Below, piece after piece: positions 50,362-59,470 of a stretch of DNA of 64,000 bases. Origin of the DNA: Streptomyces sp. NBC_01262 (lineage in GTDB: Bacteria; Actinomycetota; Actinomycetes; Streptomycetales; Streptomycetaceae); contig NZ_CP108462.1 of assembly GCF_036226365.1 (NCBI RefSeq), positions 1,302,001-1,366,000 of the forward strand, given 5' to 3'. A program made the translations under genes and the position numbers. Position 1 is the stretch's first letter, and each line of letters begins with the position of its first letter. The notes beneath the pieces were generated by a model. That model was not told where the DNA came from. It worked only from the letters and a program-made list of their open reading frames with translations, and searched no databases.

Positions 50362-52338
50362 GATCTCACGGACCGCCAGGTCGCGATGCGGGCCCGGCCC
50401 CGCGCCCTGCTGATCGCGGTCGCCGCGGCGTTCGCGCCGGCGCTGGCCGTACCCACCGTCGCCAACGCCGCCGCGTGCAAGGAGAGGACCACCGCGGCCG
50501 CCACCCGGATCACGGTGGCGTCCGGGGAGACCCTGGAGCTCACCGCGACCACCACGGCCTCCGTCCTGAGCATCGCCGAGGGCGGCGCGATAGCCGCCCC
50601 CGACGGCTACAGCCTCACCCTGACCGTCAACGGAGTGGAGACCGGCAGCAAGCTCGCCGCCATCACCGACGGCTACGGCGGGGCGGCGACCGCCATCGCC
50701 GCCGGCACCTACCGGGGCGCCATCGTGCTCACCGTCGCCGAGGCGACGGAGGTCGCGTACAGCACCCTCACCTTCCCCTTCCGCCAGGCGATCTACGTGG
50801 ACGCGGACGGCGTCGACTCGGCCAAGTCCGTCCTGTCGGACGTACGGGGCGGCTCCGCCACCAGCACCGCGGCCACGAACATCCGGCTCAGCTCCACCGG
50901 TGAGGCCTTCAACGGCGTCTACGTCGCCGGCGGCGGCACCTACACCCTCACCTCGCCCAGGATCGCCTTCAACGGCAACGGTCGCTGCGACTTCATCGGC
51001 TACGGCGCCGCCGTCGTCGGCACCGGCTCGGGCACCACGCTGGTCCTGGACGGCGCCACGATCCGCAACACCGGGGTCGTCCGCACGGCGGTCATCGCCG
51101 ACGCCACCGCCAACGTCATCGTCAAGAACTCCACGATCCACTGCGCGGACGGCGTACTGCCCGCCGAGTACGTCCCCACCGGCGACACCAAGTACATGAT
51201 GGACGTCCCCTGGATGCTCGGCCTGTCGGGCAACGTCCGCGCCACCAACCTGCTGGGCGCGAGCACCAGGGCCTCCTACGTCAACTCCTCGATCTCCTCG
51301 GAGAAGTGGGGCGCACTCTCGGTCGACGGCGGCAGCTACTGCACGCTGACCGCCATCAACAGCACCATCGCCAACACCGGCGGCCAGGGCTACGGCTCGT
51401 ACGCGATCGGCAACGTCACCGAGCACTTCCTCGGCTGCACCTTCGACGTCGGGGACTACGCGCTCATCCACTGGGGCGCGTCCGCCCACTACGGCGACAG
51501 CACTGCCGCCGCGGTCGCCGCGCTCAACACCTCGCTGGAGATCGGCCTCACCGCCACCGAACTGGCCGCCCTCCCCGAGCAGCCCACCGTCATCGACGCC
51601 GGCCGCTTCATGGTGCTCTGGTACGCCGCCGGCTCCGTCACCATCGACGGCGGCACCCAGGTCACCACCGGCGAGACCGCCTTCATGAACAAGGCGGTGG
51701 CAGGCGTCCTCACCGTCGACGGCTCCCAGGGAGCCTCCATCACCGCCGGCAACGGCGTCATCTACCAGCTGATGGACACCGACCGCCCCAGCAGCGTCGC
51801 CGTCTCCGGCAAGCCCTGGTCGACCGAGACCATCGGCACGTACACCGAGCCCACCGGCGACGCGACCAAGTCCACCACCTGGACCGTCACCAGCGCCCAG
51901 ACCGGGGACGCGACGGCCACGTTCACCGACATCGACCTGGCCGGTGACTTCTACAACTCGGTGCGGGGCGGCGGCAACGCGAACCTGCAGGGCAAGAACC
52001 TGGTGCTCACCTTCGACGGTTCCGGCGTCGAGGGCGTCATCTCGGCGACCTCCACCGTGCACAACGTCTCGACGATCACGTCGGCGCAGTACCGGGAGAT
52101 CAGCGAGGTCACGAACACCGCGCAGGCCGTGGTGAACAACGGCGTCATCGTGACGCTGAGGAACGGGGCGCGGTGGACGGTGACCGGCACGTCGTATCTG
52201 AGCGCGCTGTCGATCGGGAGTGACGCGTCGGTGGTGGCCCCGAGCGGAAAGACGGTGTCGCTGACGGTCGGGGGCACGGCGCAGAGCCTCACACCGGGCA
52301 GCAGCTACACGGGGGCGATCACGCTGACCGTGGCTTAG
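50335..52338 (+). CDS. Secreted beta-helix protein with matching end domains
   Basis: 667 residues. A Sec signal with an unusually long N-region of about 18 residues is cleaved near VANAAACKE. The middle is a Thr/Ser/Ala/Gly-rich series of short strands (for example VIVKNSTIHCADG, AINSTIANTGGQGYGSYAI) typical of a right-handed parallel beta-helix. Residues about 52-135 and about 600-667 are related to each other: both contain an ALSI/VLSI-x-GGAI or SDASVVAP strand followed by a Gly-Ala-Ile-x-Leu-Thr-Val-Ala ending. I recognise no catalytic site. It may bind or cut a polymer or ester outside the cell. It is under the island operators. Confidence 0.75.
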   Translation: MTGNKTVSTDLTDRQVAMRARPRALLIAVAAAFAPALAVPTVANAAACKERTTAAATRITVASGETLELTATTTASVLSIAEGGAIAAPDGYSLTLTVNGVETGSKLAAITDGYGGAATAIAAGTYRGAIVLTVAEATEVAYSTLTFPFRQAIYVDADGVDSAKSVLSDVRGGSATSTAATNIRLSSTGEAFNGVYVAGGGTYTLTSPRIAFNGNGRCDFIGYGAAVVGTGSGTTLVLDGATIRNTGVVRTAVIADATANVIVKNSTIHCADGVLPAEYVPTGDTKYMMDVPWMLGLSGNVRATNLLGASTRASYVNSSISSEKWGALSVDGGSYCTLTAINSTIANTGGQGYGSYAIGNVTEHFLGCTFDVGDYALIHWGASAHYGDSTAAAVAALNTSLEIGLTATELAALPEQPTVIDAGRFMVLWYAAGSVTIDGGTQVTTGETAFMNKAVAGVLTVDGSQGASITAGNGVIYQLMDTDRPSSVAVSGKPWSTETIGTYTEPTGDATKSTTWTVTSAQTGDATATFTDIDLAGDFYNSVRGGGNANLQGKNLVLTFDGSGVEGVISATSTVHNVSTITSAQYREISEVTNTAQAVVNNGVIVTLRNGARWTVTGTSYLSALSIGSDASVVAPSGKTVSLTVGGTAQSLTPGSSYTGAITLTVA

Positions 52339-52344
52339 CCATCG

Positions 52345-52390
52345 CGGACCGGACCCACGAACCTCGCCCGAGGTTCGTGGGTCCGGTCCG
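52345..52390. terminator. Perfect bidirectional terminator
   Basis: 22-bp arms 52345-52366 and 52369-52390 are exact inverted copies with a 2-nt centre. The element fills the gap between the stop codons of two convergent genes (beta-helix protein and SDR 2) almost completely. Confidence 0.9.
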
Positions 52391-53167
52391 TCACGCGCCG
52401 ACCATGTTGTAGCCGCCGTCCGCGATCAGGAACCCTCCGGTGATGTGCTGCGCGTCCTGCGTGGCCAGGAACAGCGCCGTTCCCGCCAGTTCGGCGGGAC
52501 CGGGGATCCGGCCCATCGGCGTCGCGGCCCGCAGTTGGTCGCCGCGTCCGCTTTTCCAGTCTTCGCGGCCGAGCGTGGCGGCCGTCTCGATGAAGCCGGG
52601 GGCGAAGACATTGACGCGTACGAGCGGTGCGAAGGCCTGGGCGTAGGACTTGGTGAGCCCGATGATGCCGTACTTGGCGGCGGCATACTGGGGGGCCCGT
52701 GCGCTGCCGCGCACGACCACGGTGGAGCCGACGTTGACGATGGCGCCGCCGCCCTGATCGAGCATGCGCGCGCCGAATTCGTGGGTGCACAGGAGGGTGC
52801 CCTTGATGTCGACGGCGAGGACGTGGTCGATGGACTCCTCGGTGATGTCGCGCCAGGACATCTGCTCGCGGGCCACGTCGCCGACGTTGTTGACGGCGAC
52901 GTCGAGGCGGCCGAAGTATGACCAGACCTCCTCGGCGAGGCGCTGGATCTGGGCGTGTTCGGCGATGTCGGCCTGGACGACGAGGGCCTTGCGGCCCAGC
53001 GCGGTGACGCGCTCGGCGGTGGCGTCCGCGCCGGCGCGGGAGTTGCGGTAATGGATGGCGACGTCGGCGCCCTCCTGGGCGGCGCGGACGGCGATCTCGG
53101 CGCCGAAGCCGGTGCCGGCGCCGGTGACCAGGACGGTCTTGCCGGTGAACCGCTGGGGGAAGGACAT
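52391..53167 (-). CDS. SDR-family oxidoreductase 2
   Basis: 258 residues from the ATG at 53167 (GGGAG site; a start five codons earlier is possible). TGAGTGFG cofactor motif, NNVGD, Ser in VGSTVVVRG and YAAAK active site are intact. IHYRNSRAG after strand two (no acidic residue, basic Arg) suggests NADP. It is 39 bp downstream of SDR 3 on the same strand and ends at the strong terminator. Confidence 0.9.
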   Translation of the reverse strand: MSFPQRFTGKTVLVTGAGTGFGAEIAVRAAQEGADVAIHYRNSRAGADATAERVTALGRKALVVQADIAEHAQIQRLAEEVWSYFGRLDVAVNNVGDVAREQMSWRDITEESIDHVLAVDIKGTLLCTHEFGARMLDQGGGAIVNVGSTVVVRGSARAPQYAAAKYGIIGLTKSYAQAFAPLVRVNVFAPGFIETAATLGREDWKSGRGDQLRAATPMGRIPGPAELAGTALFLATQDAQHITGGFLIADGGYNMVGA

Positions 53168-53206
53168 GCGGGCTCCCATCATGAGGATCCGGGCGGTCTG
53201 GGCGGT

Positions 53207-53947
53207 CTATACGAGGGTCCGGCCGCCGTCGGCGTAGAGGACGTGGCCGGTGACGAAGGAGGCCTGGTCGGAGGCGAGGAAGAGAACGGGCCCGACGAGG
53301 TCCTCCGGGCGGCCGAGGCGGCCGGCCGGGACGAGCGCTTCCATGGCGGCGCGCATGCCGGGGCGGGCGAGGTAGTCGCGGGTGAGGGCGGTCTCGGTGT
53401 AGCCGGGGGCCACCGCGTTGACGGTGACGCCGCAGGGGGCCCATTCGCGGGCCATGACGCGCATGAGCTGGTTGACGCCGCCTTTGGTGGCGGCGTACGG
53501 GGCATGGTCCTTGTGGGCGAGGAGCCCGGAGACCGAGGACAGGTAGACGATCCGGCCGTGGCCCTGGGCGACCATGAACGCTCCGGCGGCCCGGCCCAGC
53601 CAGAAGGCGCTGTTGAGGTTGACGGCGACGATCCGCTCCCAGACCTCGTCGGTGGTGTCGAGGACGGGGCGGCGGTCGTTGGCGCCGACGGCGTGCACGA
53701 ACACGTCCAGTCCGCCGAGGCGTTCGGCGGCCTCGGTGACGGCGGCGCGGCAGGCGTCGGCGGAGGTCAGATCGGCGGCTGTGCCGGTGATGCCTGGGCC
53801 CGCGAGTTTTCCCAGCTGTTCCCTATCTATGTCCAGTACGGTCACTGTGGCTCCGGCGTCGGCCAACGCCCTTGCGACGGCTGCTCCGATGCCGCCGGCG
53901 CCGGCGATCAGCGCGCACGTGCCCCCGTAGTCCCAGGTCGTTTTCAT
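53207..53947 (-). CDS. SDR-family oxidoreductase 3
   Basis: 246 residues. The cofactor motif is shortened to AGAGGIGAAVA, with LDIDRE giving an acidic NAD-type residue. Catalytic SSVSG and YAATK are present. HAVGAND replaces the usual NNAG, as in some family branches. It is divergent from the FAH gene across one exact and one near operator. It forms a two-gene unit with SDR 2. Confidence 0.9.
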   Translation of the reverse strand: MKTTWDYGGTCALIAGAGGIGAAVARALADAGATVTVLDIDREQLGKLAGPGITGTAADLTSADACRAAVTEAAERLGGLDVFVHAVGANDRRPVLDTTDEVWERIVAVNLNSAFWLGRAAGAFMVAQGHGRIVYLSSVSGLLAHKDHAPYAATKGGVNQLMRVMAREWAPCGVTVNAVAPGYTETALTRDYLARPGMRAAMEALVPAGRLGRPEDLVGPVLFLASDQASFVTGHVLYADGGRTLV

Positions 53948-53978
53948 GACGTGGACCGTAATCGACTTCGGCGCGAGG

Positions 53979-54038
53979 TGTCCACACTTGAGCCCCCCTT
54001 GACGTAAAACCCAGCTCCCGGCAGGCTGAGTGTCGACA
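53979..54038. promoter_or_regulatory. TGTCGACA operator before the FAH operon
   Basis: Exact TGTCGACA at 54031-54038, 15 bp before the FAH start codon and just upstream of its GGGAGG site, plus one-mismatch TGTCCACA at 53979-53986 on the side of SDR 3. Binding at the first would block translation-proximal elongation or initiation. Confidence 0.65.
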
Positions 54039-54053
54039 GTTAAGGGAGGCTTT

Positions 54054-54926
54054 ATGAAGTTGGCAACCTTCGACAACGGGCTTGTGGGGCGGATCGACGG
54101 CGACACGGTCGTCGAGCTCGATCTCCCCTCCACCCGCGCGTTCTTCGAACGGGGAGGGACGGCCGGCGAGACCGGCCGGACCTTCCCGCTCGCCGGCGTA
54201 CGGCTGCGGGCGCCCATCGTCCCGAGGAAGTTCTTCCACACGGCGGGCAACTTCCGTGAGCACCACGACGATCTGGTCCGCGTCGACTGGTCGCATCCGG
54301 TCAACAAGGGCATCGTGTTCTTCCAGAACGTCGACGCGATCATCGGCCCGGAGGACCCGATCGTGTACCCGGAGCAGCTGACCCGGGAGCTGGACTACGA
54401 GCTCGAACTGGCCGTCGTCATCGGCAAACCCGGCAAGTTCTTCTCCGCCGAGCAGGCCGTCGAGCACATCGCCGGCTATCTGGTGTTCAACGACATCACC
54501 GCCCGCGACATCCAGCGCAAGGAGATGGAGTCCGGGGTCTTCTCCTTCTCCAAGGCCATCGACACCTTCTGCCCCATCGGCCCGTACATCGTCACCGCCG
54601 ACGAGATCGGGGACCCGCACGACCTCGGCATGGAGCTGCGCGTCAACGGCGACATACGGCAGAAGTCCAACACCTCGCGCATGTCGGTCTCGATACCGCA
54701 ACTGGTCGCCTACCACTCGCCGCAGGTCTACAGCGCGGGCGACATCATCACCACCGGCACGATCGCGGGCGTCGCCGCCAGCACAGCGGACCCCTTCGCC
54801 AACTACCTCAGACCCGGTGATGTCGTCGAGGCGGAGATCGAGGGACTGGGCGTCCTGCGCAACCGCGTCATCTCCTGGCAGGAGGCGTACGGGACCCCGG
54901 CGCCGCCCGCCGAGCAGTGGGTGTGA
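54054..54926 (+). CDS. Fumarylacetoacetate-hydrolase-family protein 1
   Basis: 290 residues from ATG with GGGAGG at 54044-54049. The FAH fold is clear: KFFHTAGNFREHHDD, LDYELELAVVIGKPGKF with the Glu-x-Glu metal ligands, GYLVFNDITARDIQ supplying Asp, and a TTGTIAGVA loop. The family hydrolyses C-C bonds in acylpyruvates or decarboxylates/isomerises ring-cleavage products. It heads the FAH-FAH-amidohydrolase transcription unit. Confidence 0.9.
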   Translation: MKLATFDNGLVGRIDGDTVVELDLPSTRAFFERGGTAGETGRTFPLAGVRLRAPIVPRKFFHTAGNFREHHDDLVRVDWSHPVNKGIVFFQNVDAIIGPEDPIVYPEQLTRELDYELELAVVIGKPGKFFSAEQAVEHIAGYLVFNDITARDIQRKEMESGVFSFSKAIDTFCPIGPYIVTADEIGDPHDLGMELRVNGDIRQKSNTSRMSVSIPQLVAYHSPQVYSAGDIITTGTIAGVAASTADPFANYLRPGDVVEAEIEGLGVLRNRVISWQEAYGTPAPPAEQWV

Positions 54927-54930
54927 CGGC

Positions 54931-55779
54931 ATGCGCATCGCCAATCTCGCAGGGCGCGCGACCCTGCTGACCGACGACGGCGCCATCGATATCGCCCTCG
55001 CCAGCGGCGGACGGTTCCTGGCCGACCCCCGGGCGGTCTTCCGGCAGTGGGACAAGCTGCTCAAGTGGTCGATGACCGCCGACCCGGCGCTGGCCCAGCC
55101 GTACGACGACGCCACACTGCTCACCCCGGTGCCCGAGCCGCGCCAGATCTTCGCGGTGGCCCTCAACTACCGCCCGCACACGGCCGAGGCGGGGTACGAG
55201 GAGCCCGAACAGCCGCTGATCTTCACCAAGTTCCCGACCTGCCTGACCGGGCCGCACGGCACCATCGGACTGCCCGCCGGCCATGTCGACTGGGAGGTGG
55301 AGATGGTCGCGGTCATCGGCCGCGAGGCCTACCGGGTGCCCGAGGAGAAGGGCTGGGACCCCGTCGTGGCGCTGGCCGTCGGCCAGGACCTGTCCGAGCG
55401 GGTCAGCCAGCTAGCCGGGCGGCCCGCGCAGTTCTCGCTCGGCAAGTCCTTCCCGGGGTTCGGGCCGGTCGGCCCCGCCCTGGTCAGCGTGGACGAGGTC
55501 CCGGACCGGGACGACCTGGAGCTGGTCTGCAAGCTCAACGGCGAGGTCGTGCAGCACGACCGCACCTCCAGCATGATCTTCCCGGTGCCCCGGCTCGTCT
55601 CGCACATCAGCGCCGTCTGCCCGCTCCGGCCCGGCGACCTGATCTTCACCGGCACCCCGGCGGGCGTCGGCAACCGCCGTACCCCGCAGCGCTTCCTGAC
55701 CCCCGCCGACACCCTGGTCAGCCGGATCGAGGGGCTCGGCGAGATGCGGCACCGGTTCCGTTCGAGGGGAGGCGAGTAG
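54931..55779 (+). CDS. Fumarylacetoacetate-hydrolase-family protein 2
   Basis: 282 residues. FAVALNYRPHTAEAGYEEP, VDWEVEMVAVIGREAY with the metal-binding Glu pair, VGQDLSERVSQ with the Asp, and FTGTPAGVG at the end are standard FAH features. Only 4 bp separate it from FAH 1, and its stop touches the amidohydrolase start. The two FAH proteins are diverged, so they may act on successive intermediates. Confidence 0.9.
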   Translation: MRIANLAGRATLLTDDGAIDIALASGGRFLADPRAVFRQWDKLLKWSMTADPALAQPYDDATLLTPVPEPRQIFAVALNYRPHTAEAGYEEPEQPLIFTKFPTCLTGPHGTIGLPAGHVDWEVEMVAVIGREAYRVPEEKGWDPVVALAVGQDLSERVSQLAGRPAQFSLGKSFPGFGPVGPALVSVDEVPDRDDLELVCKLNGEVVQHDRTSSMIFPVPRLVSHISAVCPLRPGDLIFTGTPAGVGNRRTPQRFLTPADTLVSRIEGLGEMRHRFRSRGGE

Positions 55780-57012
55780 ATGGCCTCCGCCGCTGTTCTC
55801 TACGTCGACGTACGGGTCTTCGACGGCACCGGACGCGACCCCTTCCCGGCCGAGGTCCTGGTCCAGGGCAACCGCATCACCGCCGTCGCCGCCCGCGTCC
55901 CGGCGGACCTGCGCGCCGACGCCCTGGTGATCGACGGCCACGGCGGAACCCTCATCCCCGGGCTCGTCGACGCCCACGCCCACCTCGGCTTCGGCTCCAC
56001 CGTCGAGCACCGCTCCGCCCGCCGCGACGAGCCCGAGGAGGAGAAGGCCCTCCTCGTCGCCCACGCCGGGCGGGTCCTCCTCGACCACGGCATCACCAGC
56101 GCCTACTCCGGCGGCAACCGGCTCCCCCGTACCGAGACCGCCGCCCGCAAGGCCTTCGCCGAAGGCTGGATGCCCGGACCCCGCCTCAAAGCCGCCTCCT
56201 GGCAGGGCAGCGCCGGCATGGTCGAACCCGGGGTCTACGACTTCCCCGGCATCGACGGCCGAGCCTCCGACCCCGAATCCGTCAGCCGCTTCGTGGGCGA
56301 CATGGCCGCGCTCGGCGTCGACATCGTCAAGCTCTCGCTCTCCGGCGAGAGCGCGGTCGTCGCCGGCACCTCGCGCATCGTCCAGTTCACAGACGAGGAG
56401 GTCGCCGCGGCCTCCGCGACCGCGCACACGAACGGCGTCTGGCTCACGGCTCACGCCCATGCCGCCGAGTCGGTCAAGATGGCGGTCCGGCACGGGATCC
56501 GTGCCGTCTACCACTGCACCTTCGCCGACGAGGAAGCCCTCGACCTCCTCCAGGCCGCCCGCCACCGGGTCTTCGTCGCCCCCACCCCGGGCATCATCCA
56601 CGCCAACCTCTGCGAGGCCGCCGGCGAGCCGGAGCCCGGCATGGAGGTCGAGGCCACCGCCAAGGCCGTCCGCGAGGTCGTCCCCGAGCTCGTCCGGCGT
56701 GGGATCCGGGTCGTCCCCGGCGGCGACTACGGCTTCGCCTGGAATCCCGTCGGGCGCAACGCGCGCGACCTGGAGCTGTTCGTCGACTGGTTCGGCTTCA
56801 GCCCCGCGGAGGCGCTGCGCTCCGCCACGCAGTACGGCGGCCAGATCATGGGCATGGGCGAGGAGTTGGGGCTCGTGAGAGTCGGATGGCTGGCGGACCT
56901 CGTCCTCGTCGACGGTGACCCCTTGGACGACATCCGCATCCTCCAGGACCGGGCCCGGCTGGCCGTGATCATGAAGGACGGGCGTCTTCATGGGCTGCGG
57001 CGGGGGGTTTGA
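55780..57012 (+). CDS. Metal-dependent amidohydrolase (imidazolonepropionase/prolidase-like)
   Basis: 410 residues. Composite amidohydrolase: VDAHAHLGFG gives the HxH pair, VDIVKLSLSG the bridging (carboxylated) Lys, WLTAHAHA and AVYHCTF later His ligands, and GGDYGFAWN the Asp. Flanking N- and C-terminal beta-sandwich strands end with ADLVLVDGDPLDD. Relatives hydrolyse C-terminal amides, cyclic imides or lactams. It suggests the island's substrate has an amide or lactam as well as ester functions (inference). Confidence 0.88.
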   Translation: MASAAVLYVDVRVFDGTGRDPFPAEVLVQGNRITAVAARVPADLRADALVIDGHGGTLIPGLVDAHAHLGFGSTVEHRSARRDEPEEEKALLVAHAGRVLLDHGITSAYSGGNRLPRTETAARKAFAEGWMPGPRLKAASWQGSAGMVEPGVYDFPGIDGRASDPESVSRFVGDMAALGVDIVKLSLSGESAVVAGTSRIVQFTDEEVAAASATAHTNGVWLTAHAHAAESVKMAVRHGIRAVYHCTFADEEALDLLQAARHRVFVAPTPGIIHANLCEAAGEPEPGMEVEATAKAVREVVPELVRRGIRVVPGGDYGFAWNPVGRNARDLELFVDWFGFSPAEALRSATQYGGQIMGMGEELGLVRVGWLADLVLVDGDPLDDIRILQDRARLAVIMKDGRLHGLRRGV

Positions 57013-57042
57013 CCGGTGCGGTCTGTCATGGCCGAGGGTTCT

Positions 57043-57567
57043 GTCCTCAAACGCCGGACGGCTACGCCGGTGCCGTTGCGGTGCCGTCGGTCGGGGTTGC
57101 TGGTTCCGTCCTCAATCGCCGGACGGGCTGGGTTGGCCTGGGGGTCGGGGCCACCACCGGGGATCTCTCCTCGGCGCTCGCGACTCTGCCACCTTCGAGT
57201 TCGTGCCCGGGATCCTCGCTCGTCGCGCTGCGGGAGAACCCCGGCATGTCCCCTCCCGGCCGGACGGCAAGTTTCAGCCTGTCCGGTTTAAGTGCCTGTA
57301 CCCCCCACCGGGCCGGTGGCCGCGAGCGGACCGAAGGGGACGGTGGAGGGATGCGCCCGGAAGCGACGAGCGAGGATCCCGGGCAAGGACAAGCAAGTGC
57401 CCGAGTCGCGAGCGCTGAGGACGCAGTCCCGGCAGGCGGCCCCGACCGTACGACAACAGCAGGCGCACACCGGCCGACCCAGCCCGTCCGGCGCTTGAGG
57501 ACGGAACCAGCAACCATGGCCGGGGGCACCCAAACCGCACCGGCGCAGCCGCGCGGCGCTTGAGGAC
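57043..57567. repeat. Nested imperfect palindrome of about 525 bp
   Basis: Gene-free island built from three pairs of inverted arms around one centre near 57300: 57043-57073/57537-57567 (31 nt, about four mismatches), 57096-57135/57476-57515 (40 nt, about two mismatches) and 57169-57226/57363-57420 (58 nt, imperfect). The outer two carry the dispersed word CGCCGGACGG / GTCCGGCGCTTGAGG, also seen at 19.5 kb. It separates the amidohydrolase from the carboxylesterase gene. Confidence 0.75.
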
Positions 57568-57610
57568 ACGCCCGAAGGGCGTTCAGGGGGCCCGGGGGCG
57601 CAGCCCCCGG
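57568..57610. terminator. Two GC hairpins upstream of the carboxylesterase gene
   Basis: ACGCCC-GAA-GGGCGT (57568-57582) and CCGGGGGC-GCA-GCCCCCGG (57592-57610) are exact small hairpins following the large palindrome and preceding the esterase start by about 38 bp. Probably terminators of the upstream unit. Confidence 0.5.
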
Positions 57611-57647
57611 CGGGTCCGGGCGGAGCCCGGTTTCGAACGGAGAGGTC

Positions 57648-58952
57648 ATGACTGAGTGCACACCCAGCGCCGCCACCCGCGGCGGCCGCCTCATCGGCGG
57701 CTGGGAGGACCGCGAGGTCGCCGTCTTCCGGGGTATCCCGTTCGCCGCGCCGCCCGTTGGGGAGCTGCGCTGGCGGCCTCCGGAACGACCGGAGCCGTGG
57801 GAGGGCGAGCGGCGGGCGGACGAGTTCGGGCCGGCGCCGTTGCAGCCGCAGCCGGCGGCGGACTCGGTGATGTACCGCAGCAACTTCGCGGACAGGCGCC
57901 CGCTGGTGATGAGCGAGGACTGCCTGTACCTGAATGTGTGGACTCCGGAGCCCTCCCCCGCCACCGCCGGGCTGCCGGTGATGGTGTGGGTGCACGGCGG
58001 GGGCAACCGGTACGGCCACGGTTCGCAGGACATCCACAACGGAAGGTCGATGGCCGCGCGCGGCGTGGTCATGGTCACGCTCAACTACCGCCTGGGGGCG
58101 CTGGGTTTCCTGGCGCATCCGGGGCTGGGCGAGGCGTCGGGGAACTACGGGTTGCTGGACATCGTCGCGGCGCTCACGTGGGTGCGGGAGAACATCGGCG
58201 CGTTCGGCGGCGACCCGAATCGGGTGACGCTCGCGGGTAACTCCGCCGGGGCCGCGCATGTGTGCCACCTCATGGCGTCGGCCGTGGCGCGCCCGCTGTT
58301 CCGGGCGGCCATCGGCCAGAGCGCGAGCGGCGTCGGCCGGGCGGAGGGTCCGTTGCCGGGGCAGGAGGAGGCGCGGAAGCAGGGCGTGGCGTACGCGGAG
58401 GGGTTCGGCGGACGGGATGCGGCCGGGCTGCGCCGGATCTCGGGGGTGGAGCTGATCGTGCGGGGCCACTTCGGTCCGGTGGTGGACGGCCGCGTACTGA
58501 CCGAGCCGACCGATGACGTTTTCGACTCCGGCCGCCAGCACCCCGTGCCGCTGCTGACCGGCAGCAATCTCGACGAGGGCACGGTCTATGCCCCCGCACC
58601 GGACGCGGCGGAGGTCGGGGACTCCCGGTTCGTGCGCCCGGTACGGCACTGGGCCCGCCTGCATCACGTCACCACGGGCGCGCCTACCTGGATGTACCGC
58701 TTCACCCGCAAGCCGCCGATGCCGCCGGGCCTCCCGGATGCCGGGGTCTATCACACCGCCGAACTCCCTTACGTGCTGGACACGATGGACCGGCGCCCGG
58801 ACTGGCCCTGGCGGGACGCCGACCGGCGGCTGGCAACCACGATGGCGGACGCCTGGGCGCGCTTCGTGGCGGCCGGAGATCCGAACGGCGGTGCGCTGCC
58901 GCGCTGGGACACCTTCAAGGGCGTCGGCGACGAACCCGCGATGATCTTCTGA
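57648..58952 (+). CDS. Type-B carboxylesterase
   Basis: 434 residues, no signal peptide. COesterase family: FRGIPFAAPPVGELRWRPP, SEDCLYLNVWTP, oxyanion VWVHGGGN and nucleophile elbow GNSAG (usually GESAG). The acid is in SNLDEGT and the His in AGVYHTAELPYVLD. At 434 residues it is shorter than the usual 500. It would hydrolyse an ester inside the cell. An AGAG site precedes the ATG. No TGTCGACA lies in front of it, so it may rely on another promoter. Confidence 0.9.
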   Translation: MTECTPSAATRGGRLIGGWEDREVAVFRGIPFAAPPVGELRWRPPERPEPWEGERRADEFGPAPLQPQPAADSVMYRSNFADRRPLVMSEDCLYLNVWTPEPSPATAGLPVMVWVHGGGNRYGHGSQDIHNGRSMAARGVVMVTLNYRLGALGFLAHPGLGEASGNYGLLDIVAALTWVRENIGAFGGDPNRVTLAGNSAGAAHVCHLMASAVARPLFRAAIGQSASGVGRAEGPLPGQEEARKQGVAYAEGFGGRDAAGLRRISGVELIVRGHFGPVVDGRVLTEPTDDVFDSGRQHPVPLLTGSNLDEGTVYAPAPDAAEVGDSRFVRPVRHWARLHHVTTGAPTWMYRFTRKPPMPPGLPDAGVYHTAELPYVLDTMDRRPDWPWRDADRRLATTMADAWARFVAAGDPNGGALPRWDTFKGVGDEPAMIF

Positions 58953-58966
58953 AAGGACTACGGCCC

Positions 58967-59470
58967 ATGGCACGACTGCCCGGCACCGACGGCTACGGCG
59001 AGATCGCCGACCGCATCCGCGAGCGACGCGGCGGCGCTCTGCGCCCCCTGGACCGGATGCTGCTGCACAGCCCCGAACTCGCCGACGGCTGGAACAGCCT
59101 GCTCGGGGCAGTGCGGCAGCGCATCGCCCTGCCGGGCGGGATACGGGAGCTGGTCGTGCTCCGCGTCGCGGTGCTCAACCGCGCGGAGTACGAGTGGCGG
59201 GCGCACGAGAAGCCCGCCCGCGAGGCCGGTCTCGGCGATGCCCAGCTGGCCGCGCTCCGCGACGAGGACGCCGGGTCGCACCCGGCTCTGGACGGGCGGC
59301 AGCGCCGGGTGATCGCGTACACCGACGCGATCACCCGGGAGATCCAGGTCCCGGCCGCCGTCTTCGACGCCGTACGCGCCGAGTTCGGCACGGCGGAGCT
59401 GGTGGAGCTGACGGCCACCATCGCCGCGTACAACATGGTCTCGCGCTTCCTGGTGGCCCTGGAGGTCTAG
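58967..59470 (+). CDS. Carboxymuconolactone-decarboxylase-family protein 2
   Basis: 167 residues. CMD/AhpD-like: LPGGIRELVVLRVAVLNRAEYEWRAHEKPA is the family core (shown in parts by residue runs LPGGIRELVVLRVAVLN and RAEYEWRAHEKPA), with the proton-relay Glu/His but no CxxC. It lies 14 bp after the carboxylesterase gene, so they are likely co-transcribed. It overlaps the convergent hydrolase gene by 4 bp. Confidence 0.87.
   Translation: MARLPGTDGYGEIADRIRERRGGALRPLDRMLLHSPELADGWNSLLGAVRQRIALPGGIRELVVLRVAVLNRAEYEWRAHEKPAREAGLGDAQLAALRDEDAGSHPALDGRQRRVIAYTDAITREIQVPAAVFDAVRAEFGTAELVELTATIAAYNMVSRFLVALEV

Noticed and set aside
49270-52062. 930-codon minus-strand frame across the ABC, VOC and beta-helix genes
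   Set aside because: Shadow frame. The opposite strand has three genes with intact motifs and starts.
57016-57563. Short open frames through the 57-kb intergenic island
   Set aside because: They translate inverted repeat words in several frames with no start signals or family similarity.
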